From NCBI GenBank assembly GCA_017420125.1, contig JAFOJR010000064.1:1-15465 (forward strand): DNA of 15,465 nucleotides. Direction: 5' to 3'. The position numbers and the translations under genes are program-made. Each line of letters begins with the position of its first letter. Position 1 is the stretch's first letter. Positions 1-5,813 of the stretch are shown here, one piece after another. The stretch comes from Oscillospiraceae bacterium. Lineage in GTDB: Bacteria > Bacillota > Clostridia > Oscillospirales > Oscillospiraceae. The notes under the pieces were generated by a model, which saw only the letters and a list, made by a program, of their open reading frames with translations, had not been told where the DNA came from and ran no database searches.

Positions 1-57
1 GATTTTTCTGGCTGCATACAGGCAGTTGCCGGTCGCGGTAAAATAACAAATCGTCAT
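1..57 (-). CDS. Flavodoxin-fold protein, probably EFR1-type ferredoxin (N-terminal fragment)
   Basis: Only the first 19 codons lie in the window; the gene runs off its left edge. The peptide is MTICYFTATGNCLYAARKI. A short hydrophobic beta strand leads into the T-x-T-G-N-x phosphate loop that binds FMN in flavodoxin-fold proteins, and this start is typical of clostridial EFR1-family proteins (flavodoxin-like N-terminus, 4Fe-4S ferredoxin C-terminus). The ATG is preceded by a TGGAGG ribosome binding site at 65-70 with seven bases of spacing. The ATG overlaps a TGA that closes an upstream minus-strand open stretch (ATGA arrangement), but that stretch is not a confident gene. The fragment is too short to separate an EFR1 protein from a plain flavodoxin or flavodoxin-like oxidoreductase; the ferredoxin part would lie outside the window. 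Confidence 0.6.
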   Translation of the reverse strand, partial: MTICYFTATGNCLYAARKI

Positions 58-231
58 AGTAAGTCCTCCAGGATCAAGATTGACTGTGAACCCGTCTGTT
101 CTGATCCGGCAAAGAAAACTCCGGTGCTGGCACGGGTTCCGATCTCCAACATTCCAAATTCTTCCTTTAATACTCCGCTGTTGCTGTCTCGTCTTTTTAT
201 GCACCCTGTCCCATTCCCGCAAGTGCACGGT

Positions 232-546
232 TCAACAGATCCGGAGCAACACCATGTCCTCTTCCGGAAGGGGGATGCAGCCTTTCATAACGTCCGGAAT
301 CATCATGGCTTTTTCTTTCAAGGCCTCGCTTTCCCCGGGAAGTGTCAGAAACAGCTTTGCCAATATACCTTGTATTATGTCATGCGGAAAATCAATTTTC
401 AATATTTCTACGCAAATTGCTCGGTTTATAACCGCGAGGTGCAAGAAATTAGCCGCATCTCAAAGCAAATCATGCCTGACGCGATCTGCAGCATCTTCTG
501 CAGCATATTTGATTTTATCCTTCGTGTACTCGGACAGTGCGACCTG
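232..546 (-). pseudogene. Possible decayed coding stretch, unknown family
   Basis: Bases 58-619 contain no intact gene that I can support. On the minus strand one frame from 546 to 232 reads like protein, with helical segments such as ALSEYTKDKIKYAAEDAADR and then KIDFPHDIIQGILAKLF. It is broken by an in-frame TGA at 460-462, has no start codon of its own at its upstream end, and ends at a TGA at 232. A second minus-strand frame is open from about 300 to 54 and holds a Cys-rich patch (CTCGNGTGC) before its TGA overlaps the start of the flavodoxin-like gene. The two overlap in different frames, so at most one can be real in the overlap. This looks like frameshifted or decayed coding DNA. I do not recognise the family, and chance open frames are a fair alternative. 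Confidence 0.25.
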
Positions 547-619
547 TCATCGTCCATTCGGTTCTCAAACTGCAGCCCTTGCGAAACCTAATTGATTCCG
601 CAAAGGCTGCATGATACAG

Positions 620-655
620 AAAAACCCTGAAAACCATTGAGTTTCCAGGGTTTTT
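620..655 (-). terminator. Rho-independent terminator of rplM-rpsI
   Basis: Arms AAAAACCCTG and CAGGGTTTTT, then an A/C mismatch, then AAAC/GTTT, enclose a six-base loop. The hairpin lies about 40 bases beyond the rpsI stop. The arms carry A and T runs on both sides, so it could also stop plus-strand transcription. Placement fits termination of the minus-strand ribosomal protein operon. Confidence 0.8.
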
Positions 656-695
656 GTTGTGCTGTAAGTGTTGACCAGCGCTTGCTGAATTCCAA

Positions 696-1100
696 TTATC
701 TCTTGGAGAACTGCGGTGCGCGACGGGCAGCTTTGAGGCCGTACTTTTTCCGTTCCTTCATACGCGGATCGCGGGTCAGGAAACCGGATTTTTTCAAAAT
801 GGGACGATAAGATTCGTCCACCAGCAACAGTGCACGGGAGATGCCGTGGCGCAGTGCGCCGGCCTGACCGGTAACACCGCCGCCGGAAACGGTTGCAACA
901 ATGTCCACTTTGCCGATGGTTTCGGTTGCAACCAGGGGCTGACGGGTGATCAGCTTCAGTGTGTCCAGACCGAAATAATCATCGATATCGCGGCCGTTAA
1001 TGGTGATGGCGCCAGTTCCGCCCGGGAAAAGATGTACTCTGGCAACAGAAGACTTTCTTCTGCCGGTTCCATACAGATAAGGTTTTTTGCTCTTATACAT
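696..1100 (-). CDS. rpsI: 30S ribosomal protein S9
   Basis: Protein of the small ribosomal subunit head. In the S9 family the basic C-terminal tail reaches into the P site and touches the tRNA. The 134-residue product matches the usual length of about 130. It has the family N-terminal YGTGRRKSSVARVHL, a central SGGGVTGQAGALRHGISRAL segment, and the basic end DPRMKERKKYGLKAARRAPQ followed by FSKR. The start is the ATG at 1098-1100, preceded by a GGGAGGG ribosome binding site. It follows rplM by 15 bases, the conserved bacterial rplM-rpsI order, and is presumably cotranscribed from the promoter upstream of rplM. A terminator lies about 40 bases downstream. Nothing looks unusual. Confidence 0.97.
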   Translation of the reverse strand: MYKSKKPYLYGTGRRKSSVARVHLFPGGTGAITINGRDIDDYFGLDTLKLITRQPLVATETIGKVDIVATVSGGGVTGQAGALRHGISRALLLVDESYRPILKKSGFLTRDPRMKERKKYGLKAARRAPQFSKR

Positions 1101-1115
1101 TGACTTTTCCCTCCC

Positions 1116-1547
1116 TTATTGTGCGGTCCAGGGTTCGGGCTTCTGTGCTGCATGCGGATGTTCGCTGCCGCGGAAGACCTTCAACCGAACCTGGGCTCTG
1201 CTGCTGATGCTGTTGCGCGGCATCATGCCGCGGACGGCCAGCTTCATGGCCAGTTCAGGCTTGTCCTGCATCAAAAGACGATATTTTACTTCTTTCAGTC
1301 CGCCGGGATAGCCGGAATGGGTGCGATAAAACTTCTGTTCCAGTTTTTTCCCTGTGAGGACGGCTTTTTCAGCATTCAAAACGATGACAAAATCACCACA
1401 GTCAACATGCGGTGTATAATCCGGTTTATGTTTGCCGCGCAGCAAAACAGCGGCAGTTGCAGCAGTTTTGCCCAAGGGCTTTCCAGCCGCATCCAGGATA
1501 TACCATTTCCGGGTAACGGTATTCCGATTTGCCATAAATGTGGACAT
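1116..1547 (-). CDS. rplM: 50S ribosomal protein L13
   Basis: Early-assembling large-subunit protein. The 143-residue product matches the family's 142-145 and shows the L13 landmarks: KWYILDAAGKPLGKTA near the N-terminus, then LLRGKHKPDYTPHVDCGD, the KKLEQKFYRTHSGYPGGLK segment, and AVRGMMPRNS near the C-terminus. The start is taken as the ATG at 1545-1547 because a GGAGGGG ribosome binding site sits five bases upstream. The frame stays open ten codons further, but that extension has no such site and would lie across the ribosome binding site. It is the first gene of the rplM-rpsI operon. A sigma-A-like promoter and a structured leader lie upstream, so autoregulation of the L13-leader kind is plausible. 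Confidence 0.97.
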   Translation of the reverse strand: MSTFMANRNTVTRKWYILDAAGKPLGKTAATAAVLLRGKHKPDYTPHVDCGDFVIVLNAEKAVLTGKKLEQKFYRTHSGYPGGLKEVKYRLLMQDKPELAMKLAVRGMMPRNSISSRAQVRLKVFRGSEHPHAAQKPEPWTAQ

Positions 1548-1603
1548 TGTTTCCCCTCCAAATGATCTATTTTGCAAAATTTCCTTTACAGATGAAAAGG
1601 TTC

Positions 1604-1630
1604 ACGGTAAAATACCGTTGTTTCAACGGT
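1604..1630 (-). promoter_or_regulatory. Candidate L13 leader with two competing hairpins
   Basis: In the transcript upstream of rplM two short perfect hairpins overlap and cannot form together. The first is ACCGTTG-AAA-CAACGGT (1630 to 1614) and the second ACGGTA-TTT-TACCGT (1618 to 1604). They share the bases ACGGT at 1614-1618. A four-pair CGGC/GCCG hairpin lies just before them. Structured leaders that regulate rplM-rpsI are known in Firmicutes (the L13 leader). I cannot run a covariance model, so membership in that RNA family is inferred from position and structure. Confidence 0.5.
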
Positions 1631-1669
1631 TTCGGCCTTTTGCCGTCATTTCACCACAAAACATATACA

Positions 1670-1698
1670 GTTATATCACAACGGATTTTCCCTGTCAA
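1670..1698 (-). promoter_or_regulatory. sigma-A promoter of rplM-rpsI with A-tract UP element
   Basis: On the minus strand a perfect -35 TTGACA (1693-1698) is followed by a 17-base spacer and a -10 TATAAC (1670-1675). Immediately upstream of the -35, bases about 1699-1745 are A-rich on this strand with repeated A-tracts, as in UP elements of strong ribosomal promoters. Transcription would start near 1660 and give a leader of about 115 bases. Confidence 0.8.
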
Positions 1699-1823
1699 TA
1701 ACCATTTTTTGAATTTTTTATTTTTGATTTTCTTTTCTTTAAAATGCTCTGTTTTTCTCTTGTTTTCTCTCAAAATCTCAATTTCATTTTTCTTTTTATT
1801 CTATTTCAAATGGAGGACGCAAC

Positions 1824-2582
1824 ATGCAATACATTTCCGGCTTGGTCCGCCGCTGTTTGGAAGATTATGATATGATCGCCCCGAACGACCATATTGTGGT
1901 GGGACTTTCCGGCGGAAAGGATTCTTTGGTCTTGCTGACCGCCCTTTCTGCCCTGCGGACTTATTATCCGGTTCCGTATACACTGGAGGCATTGACGTTG
2001 GATATGGGGGTTCCCGGTATGGATTTTTCTCCCCTGACAGACTATTGTCAATCCATCAATGTGCCTTATACCATCCTTCCCACACAGCTGTATCAAATCA
2101 TTTTTGAAGTGCGGCAGGAAAAAAATCCCTGTTCTTTATGCGCCAAACTGCGCCGGGGTGCTTTGAACCGGGCGCTGACGGAGCGCGGCGCTCGCAAAAT
2201 CGCTTTGGGACATCATTATGATGACGCCGTGGAAACCTTTTTGCTCTCATTGCTGTTTGAAGGACGAATTCACTGTTTCCAGCCGGTAACCTATCTGGAC
2301 CGGATGGAAGTTACCCAAATTCGCCCTTTGCTTTACGCAGGTGAATCGCTGGTGAAGGCCACTGCAGCCCGCCTGCAGCTTCCCGTGATTCACAATCCCT
2401 GTCCGGCCAACGGCTTTACAAAACGGCAGGAAATCAAAGATTTAATCGCCCGTCTGGAAACAGATGCACCCGGCACAAAACAACGGCTTTTCGGCGCTAT
2501 GCAGCGGTTTCCCCTGCCTGGCTGGAAACCGCTGCAGCTGCGCCGCCGCCCTCTGCCGGAAACAGAGCATCCTTCCACCTGA
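1824..2582 (+). CDS. TtcA-like tRNA thiolation ATPase (PP-loop family)
   Basis: Probable tRNA-modifying enzyme of the TtcA/TtuA group, which activates a tRNA pyrimidine with ATP and inserts sulfur using a 4Fe-4S cluster. The 252-residue product has the PP-loop SGGKDS at 29-34, a CSLC pair (C103, C106) in NPCSLCAKLRRG, GHHYDD at 129-134, and a third cysteine C193 in HNPCPANGFTKRQEIK. These three cysteines correspond to the cluster ligands of TtcA. The start is the ATG at 1824, with GGAGG at 1812-1816. The gene diverges from rplM across a T-rich spacer and converges on bofA. Clostridia have several paralogues of this fold, so the exact base modified (2-thiocytidine or another) is not settled. 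Confidence 0.85.
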   Translation: MQYISGLVRRCLEDYDMIAPNDHIVVGLSGGKDSLVLLTALSALRTYYPVPYTLEALTLDMGVPGMDFSPLTDYCQSINVPYTILPTQLYQIIFEVRQEKNPCSLCAKLRRGALNRALTERGARKIALGHHYDDAVETFLLSLLFEGRIHCFQPVTYLDRMEVTQIRPLLYAGESLVKATAARLQLPVIHNPCPANGFTKRQEIKDLIARLETDAPGTKQRLFGAMQRFPLPGWKPLQLRRRPLPETEHPST

Positions 2583-2608
2583 TGTCTCTGTGCTCTGCCG
2601 CAAAAGGC

Positions 2609-2875
2609 TCATTGGAGAAACGCCCAGCGAACCATCAAAAGCAGACCAAATCCCGGTGCACCCAGCAGCGCCATCACAAACGCATTTAAAAAATTCACCC
2701 CCAGTGTAACGCCAATGGCGCTTCCGACGCTGGAAAACAGGGCTAAAATCCCCAGGCTCGCTGCCATCCGCAGCAAAAAATGCAGCAGCTTCCGAAGTGC
2801 ACGATGAAAGAAAATCAATCCACACAAAACGCCAACGCCAAGCAGCACATACGGAAGAACGCCCAACTGTTCCAT
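2609..2875 (-). CDS. bofA: BofA family protein (pro-sigma-K processing inhibitor homologue)
   Basis: Small membrane protein of 88 residues, the usual BofA length (87 in Bacillus subtilis). There BofA holds the intramembrane protease SpoIVFB inactive in the forespore outer membrane and delays sigma-K activation. The sequence has hydrophobic segments at about 5-24 and 31-60 and the conserved C-terminal GVNFLNAFVMALLGAPGFGL block. The start is the ATG at 2873-2875, with an AGAGGTG ribosome binding site just upstream. The same frame is open for 42 more codons, but that extension is not BofA-like and overlaps the end of the upstream gene. It lies 31 bases after the DUF2508 gene, the same neighbour as in Bacillus (yaaL-bofA). 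Whether the protease target exists in this organism cannot be seen here. Confidence 0.85.
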   Translation of the reverse strand: MEQLGVLPYVLLGVGVLCGLIFFHRALRKLLHFLLRMAASLGILALFSSVGSAIGVTLGVNFLNAFVMALLGAPGFGLLLMVRWAFLQ

Positions 2876-2906
2876 ATTCACCTCTTTTTTATGTAGGGAC
2901 GTCTGT

Positions 2907-3152
2907 TCAGATGTCCCTTTTCTGTTCCAATGCTTTAATCCGGCGCAGCAAATACGTATGTCTGGCCGAAATAGACTGGATTTCGAAAATGCAGGCTTCA
3001 ATTAAATCCGGATCTGTCAATGCGTCAAATCGGATATGCGCCTGCCGCAGCGCCAAACTCGTCTTCTTCAGCTCATCGCGCAGCACGTTCCATTCATCCG
3101 GTTCTGGCTGTAAAAATGAACTCCATGCAGAGGAACCTTCTTCCTGCTCCAT
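2907..3152 (-). CDS. DUF2508 family protein (YaaL-like)
   Basis: An 81-residue soluble protein of unknown function. It fits the DUF2508/YaaL family by size and pattern: an N-terminal variable part, then LRDELKKTSLALRQAHIRFD, the DPDLIEACIFEIQSI segment, and a closing helix with a YLLRRIKALEQK pattern. The product is almost wholly helical and charged. In Bacillus yaaL sits between recR and bofA; here the bofA side is kept but no recR precedes it, and a terminator lies beyond the promoter region instead. The start is the ATG at 3150-3152, with a modest GGGGATAAC ribosome binding site. It is presumably cotranscribed with bofA. Confidence 0.8.
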   Translation of the reverse strand: MEQEEGSSAWSSFLQPEPDEWNVLRDELKKTSLALRQAHIRFDALTDPDLIEACIFEIQSISARHTYLLRRIKALEQKRDI

Positions 3153-3194
3153 TGTTATCCCCGCTTTCTTCTATCATATTGGATATCTTTTGTA

Positions 3195-3219
3195 ATTATA
3201 CGTCTGTTTATACAAACGT
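3195..3219 (-). promoter_or_regulatory. Possible -10 box with adjoining palindrome upstream of DUF2508-bofA
   Basis: Reading the minus strand, an imperfect palindrome with arms ACGTTTGT and ACAGACGT around a four-base centre (3200-3219; seven of eight pairs match) runs directly into TATAAT (3195-3200). The bases 17 upstream (CGGGAC) are a poor -35. The arrangement suggests an operator or activator site over a promoter for the two downstream genes. No regulator can be named from the sequence. Confidence 0.35.
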
Positions 3220-3254
3220 CCCGGAACAACAATCTGAAGCATACGCCGCTGCAT

Positions 3255-3290
3255 AAAACGGCACAGCCAAACACTTGGCTGTGCCGTTTT
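3255..3290 (-). terminator. Strong bidirectional-looking terminator after the anti-sigma gene
   Basis: A perfect 16-base-pair stem, AAAACGGCACAGCCAA against TTGGCTGTGCCGTTTT, has the four-base loop ACAC. It begins 30 bases beyond the anti-sigma stop and ends with T residues on the minus strand. It closes the hydrolase-dusB-sigma-anti-sigma operon and separates it from DUF2508-bofA. Confidence 0.85.
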
Positions 3291-3320
3291 ATTTTCTCTT
3301 CATTCATCATTTATCATCTG

Positions 3321-4226
3321 TCATCGGGAAAACGCTTCTTTTTCCACTATGTCACCCGGTAAATAGCAAATCAGCGCATAAGAACTGTCCGGATCAAGCT
3401 CGACTCCCGTTGTGCAATAGAAATAAGGAATATTCTCTTCCTCCAGCGTATACAGGAGTTCCGAAAGATCTTCCCGTTTTATGGGCCGGGTTTCCCCTTG
3501 CTCGGCAACTGTTACCACAGCGAAATAGGAATCGCCCTGTGCGCCGCTTTCTCCGTCTGTTTCATTCGTTTCCTGAATGGCGGCACCTTCCGGTTCCTGA
3601 TCCGTCCCGCTCCCCAGCAAGCCCGCCGCTTGAAGTGCAATCTCCTCCCGGTCCAAAAGCATTTCAGAATCAATTGAATCTCTTTCTGTCTGCCTATTGT
3701 CCGCGTCTTTTTTCTGACCGTCGCTGGCAACAGAAGGAACTTTTCCGCCGTCACTTACAACCCTCTGGCCGACGTCCGTCTCCTCTGCGTTCTGCACTGC
3801 CCCTTCTGTCCGGGCGTCAGACGGTTCGCCCCATGTCTGCAGTGCGGTACTTTCCGCTTGCCGCTCTTGCGTTGCTGCGCTTAAAACCGGCTCTCTTGTG
3901 TTGTATTTCACAGTTTGCCATGCAATTGTTCCCAAAAGGGCAGCGCAGATTACAGCGGCAGTTGAAAAACCAATGCGTCGTATTTGTTTTTTCCGGCGCG
4001 GCGGGTTTTGGAGCTGAATTTTTCGAAGCACCGTTGTGGAGAAGGACGCCGGGGGAGAAACCTCCAGCAAGTGGAATTGATGTGATAAATCTATCAGTTC
4101 CTCCAGCAGGAGACGGCAGGAAGCACACTGTTCCACGTGAGCCAGCAACGCTTCCTCTTCTTCGCTGCACAGCATTCCATCTAAATATTGACTGATTTGT
4201 TCTTGATAATCGGAACAGTCCTTCAC
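3321..4226 (-). CDS. Membrane anti-sigma factor with zinc-finger (zf-HC2) domain
   Basis: Predicted anti-sigma factor for the ECF sigma encoded just upstream. The 301-residue product has a cytoplasmic N-terminal zinc-binding domain with the HxxxCxxC signature (H30, C34, C37; HVEQCASC), which in this class clamps the sigma factor. A basic stretch NPPRRKKQIRR precedes one transmembrane segment at about 86-104. An extracytoplasmic linker of about 120 residues follows, rich in Glu, Asp, Gln, Ser and Thr. The end is a compact domain (about 230-301, SYFAVVTVAEQG to GDIVEKEAFSR) that I do not recognise. The start is the GTG at 4224-4226: it overlaps the sigma stop as GTGA, has AAGGGGGG six bases upstream, and places the zinc finger normally. 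A 29-codon upstream extension of the frame only shadows the sigma gene. Regulated proteolysis of the outer domain is the usual release route, but none is shown here. Confidence 0.85.
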   Translation of the reverse strand: MKDCSDYQEQISQYLDGMLCSEEEEALLAHVEQCASCRLLLEELIDLSHQFHLLEVSPPASFSTTVLRKIQLQNPPRRKKQIRRIGFSTAAVICAALLGTIAWQTVKYNTREPVLSAATQERQAESTALQTWGEPSDARTEGAVQNAEETDVGQRVVSDGGKVPSVASDGQKKDADNRQTERDSIDSEMLLDREEIALQAAGLLGSGTDQEPEGAAIQETNETDGESGAQGDSYFAVVTVAEQGETRPIKREDLSELLYTLEEENIPYFYCTTGVELDPDSSYALICYLPGDIVEKEAFSR

Positions 4227-4825
4227 ACCGATCCCCCCTTCCTTTTCGTTTGATTGGACGAAGGCGTCCCGAAAAAGTTCCCGTCTGCCCGCAAAATATC
4301 CCGCAAACTGCACCTGGCACGCGCCAGTCTCGATTTTACCGTTCCTGGTGCCAGTTTCAGCACTGCGCCGATCTCCTCATAGGAAAGTCCTCCCACTTCC
4401 CGCAGCAGCAGGATCCGTCGATGTTCTTCCGATAATTTCTCTATTCCTTTTTCCAAAGCACGCCGCTGCTCCATTCGCTCTACTTTTACTTGAGGTTCCG
4501 CCCATTGGTCGGTTATCTGCAGGTTTTCATTCCATCCGACCTGTATAAACCGATCCCGCCGCCGCTTTTCTTTGCGTAAAAAGTCAATACACAAATTGGC
4601 GGCCAAACGACAAATCCACGTGGAAAAGCTGCTTTCCATCCGGAAAGTGGACAGCTTTCGATATGCCAAAAGGAACGACTCCTGTGCCAGGTCGCGAGCA
4701 TCCTCTGGATTCCGTGTCATCCGCAAGGTCAAAGTATATACCTTTGTCTCGTGCTTCTGGACCAATATCCCAAACGCTTCTGCATCTCCCGCCTGGGCCA
4801 GACAAACCAGTTCCTTTTCTTCCAC
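4223..4825 (-). CDS. ECF-type RNA polymerase sigma factor (sigma-70 family)
   Basis: Extracytoplasmic-function sigma factor of 200 residues that directs RNA polymerase to a small regulon. Region 2 spans about 21-90 and contains the core-binding and -10-melting pattern NPEDARDLAQESFLLAYRKL and the ...FSTWICRLAANLCIDFLRK segment. Region 4 spans about 120-180, with LSEEHRRILLLREVGGLSYE and the helix-turn-helix APGTVKSRLARARCSLRDIL. Region 3 is absent, as expected for the class. The start is a GTG at 4823-4825, with AGGTGA seven bases upstream; this site overlaps the dusB stop codon, so the two are probably translationally coupled. Its 3' end overlaps the anti-sigma GTG by four bases. The overall pattern is SigW-like, but the target promoters cannot be read from this window. 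Confidence 0.9.
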   Translation of the reverse strand: MEEKELVCLAQAGDAEAFGILVQKHETKVYTLTLRMTRNPEDARDLAQESFLLAYRKLSTFRMESSFSTWICRLAANLCIDFLRKEKRRRDRFIQVGWNENLQITDQWAEPQVKVERMEQRRALEKGIEKLSEEHRRILLLREVGGLSYEEIGAVLKLAPGTVKSRLARARCSLRDILRADGNFFGTPSSNQTKRKGGSV

Positions 4826-4832
4826 CGCAATC

Positions 4833-5810
4833 TCACCTCAATTCCCGCTTAATTCCCTCCGTGATACGATAAATGTCTTCCATTGACGAAATGTGACAAA
4901 TCTGTTCTTTGAAATAGCCGGAGTAGGGTACCCCTTTCAGATACCACGCATAATGTCGCCGCGCTTCCAAACAGGCAATTTTCTCGCCCTTGTGCGCTTT
5001 TGCCAGCTCAAACTGACGGACGGCCACATCTACGCGCTGCCGCAGCGGAGGCAAAGGTGGAATCTCCTCTCCGCTCAGCGCTGCCGCCGCTTGCTGGCAC
5101 AGCCAGGGGTTGCCAAAGACGCCTCGCGCCACCATGGCAATATCGGCGCCAGTATATTTTAGAATGTGAACTGCCTCCTCACCGGAAAACACATCGCCGT
5201 TGGCGATCACCGGAATGGATACCGCCTGTTTCACTTCCCGGATGCAATTCCAGTCTGCCCGGCCGGAATACATTTGCGCCCGCGTTCTTCCATGAACACA
5301 AATAGCAGCCGCGCCGGCAGCCTCTACTGTTTTTGCCAAGGCTACCACGTTGAGATTTCCCTTATCCCAGCCTCGCCTTGTTTTCACGGTCACTGGTCGG
5401 CCGCCGGCACCGCGGACCACAGCTTCCACTACTTTTGCTGCTTTGTCCAAATCCTTCATCAGCGCACTTCCGTCCCCTGCGGCAACTACTTTCGGCACCG
5501 GACAGCCCATGTTGATATCGATGATATCTGCACCGGAATATTCTGCTGCCAAGCCCGCCGCTTCCTCCATACAGGCAGGATCGCTGCCGAAAATCTGGAC
5601 GGCGCTGGGATGTTCTTCGGCTCCGATGGCCAAGAGCGGGAGCGTTTTTTTATCTTGATAGCAAAGTGCCTTGGCACTGACCATCTCGGTGCAGGTCATC
5701 CCTGCACCCAGCTCTCTGCAGATGGTGCGAAACGCCAGATCTGTTACGCCGGCCATAGGTGCCAGCGCCAGTTTCGATGCAATTTCCACCGTTCCAATGG
5801 TAACCGCCAT
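4833..5810 (-). CDS. dusB: tRNA-dihydrouridine synthase, DusB type
   Basis: Flavoenzyme that reduces specific uridines in the tRNA D-loop to dihydrouridine using FMN and NADPH. The 325-residue product is of normal length. It has the FMN-barrel start LALAPMAGVTDLAFR, the DINMGCPVPKVVAAGDGSAL region with catalytic cysteine C103, the VTVKTRRGWD strand, the HGRTRAQMYSG loop, and IPVIANGDVFSG and GADIAMVARGVFGNPWL near the phosphate-binding site. The C-terminal helical tRNA-binding domain contains ARRHYAWYLKG. The start is the ATG at 5808-5810, three bases after the hydrolase stop, with GGGGAGGAG formed by the end of that gene. It is the second gene of the four-gene minus-strand operon. The family match is firm; the DusB label rests on overall pattern. 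Confidence 0.93.
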   Translation of the reverse strand: MAVTIGTVEIASKLALAPMAGVTDLAFRTICRELGAGMTCTEMVSAKALCYQDKKTLPLLAIGAEEHPSAVQIFGSDPACMEEAAGLAAEYSGADIIDINMGCPVPKVVAAGDGSALMKDLDKAAKVVEAVVRGAGGRPVTVKTRRGWDKGNLNVVALAKTVEAAGAAAICVHGRTRAQMYSGRADWNCIREVKQAVSIPVIANGDVFSGEEAVHILKYTGADIAMVARGVFGNPWLCQQAAAALSGEEIPPLPPLRQRVDVAVRQFELAKAHKGEKIACLEARRHYAWYLKGVPYSGYFKEQICHISSMEDIYRITEGIKRELR

Positions 5811-5813
5811 CGC

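Noticed and set aside
80..595. Two overlapping plus-strand open frames of about 155-170 codons
   Set aside because: Composition is irregular, rich in Cys, Ser and His, with no family pattern and no ribosome binding site. The minus strand looks more protein-like here.
1699..1810. Promoter for the TtcA-like gene in the T-rich spacer
   Set aside because: Several partial hexamers exist, but none pairs with another at 16-18 bases. The tract is better explained as the A-rich UP element of the divergent rplM promoter.
2561..2598. Hairpin CAGAGCA/TGCTCTG at the end of the TtcA-like gene as a terminator
   Set aside because: The seven-pair stem has a loop of over 20 bases and no clear T run on either strand.
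2876..3001. Extended start of bofA by 42 codons
   Set aside because: The added sequence overlaps the DUF2508 gene and does not fit BofA. The ATG at 2875 has its own ribosome binding site and yields the standard 88 residues.
3275..4195. Long plus-strand open frame of 306 codons
   Set aside because: It lies antisense to the anti-sigma gene, is Pro/Arg/Leu-rich without domain pattern, and has no ribosome binding site. The minus strand carries the zinc finger, membrane segment and coupled start.
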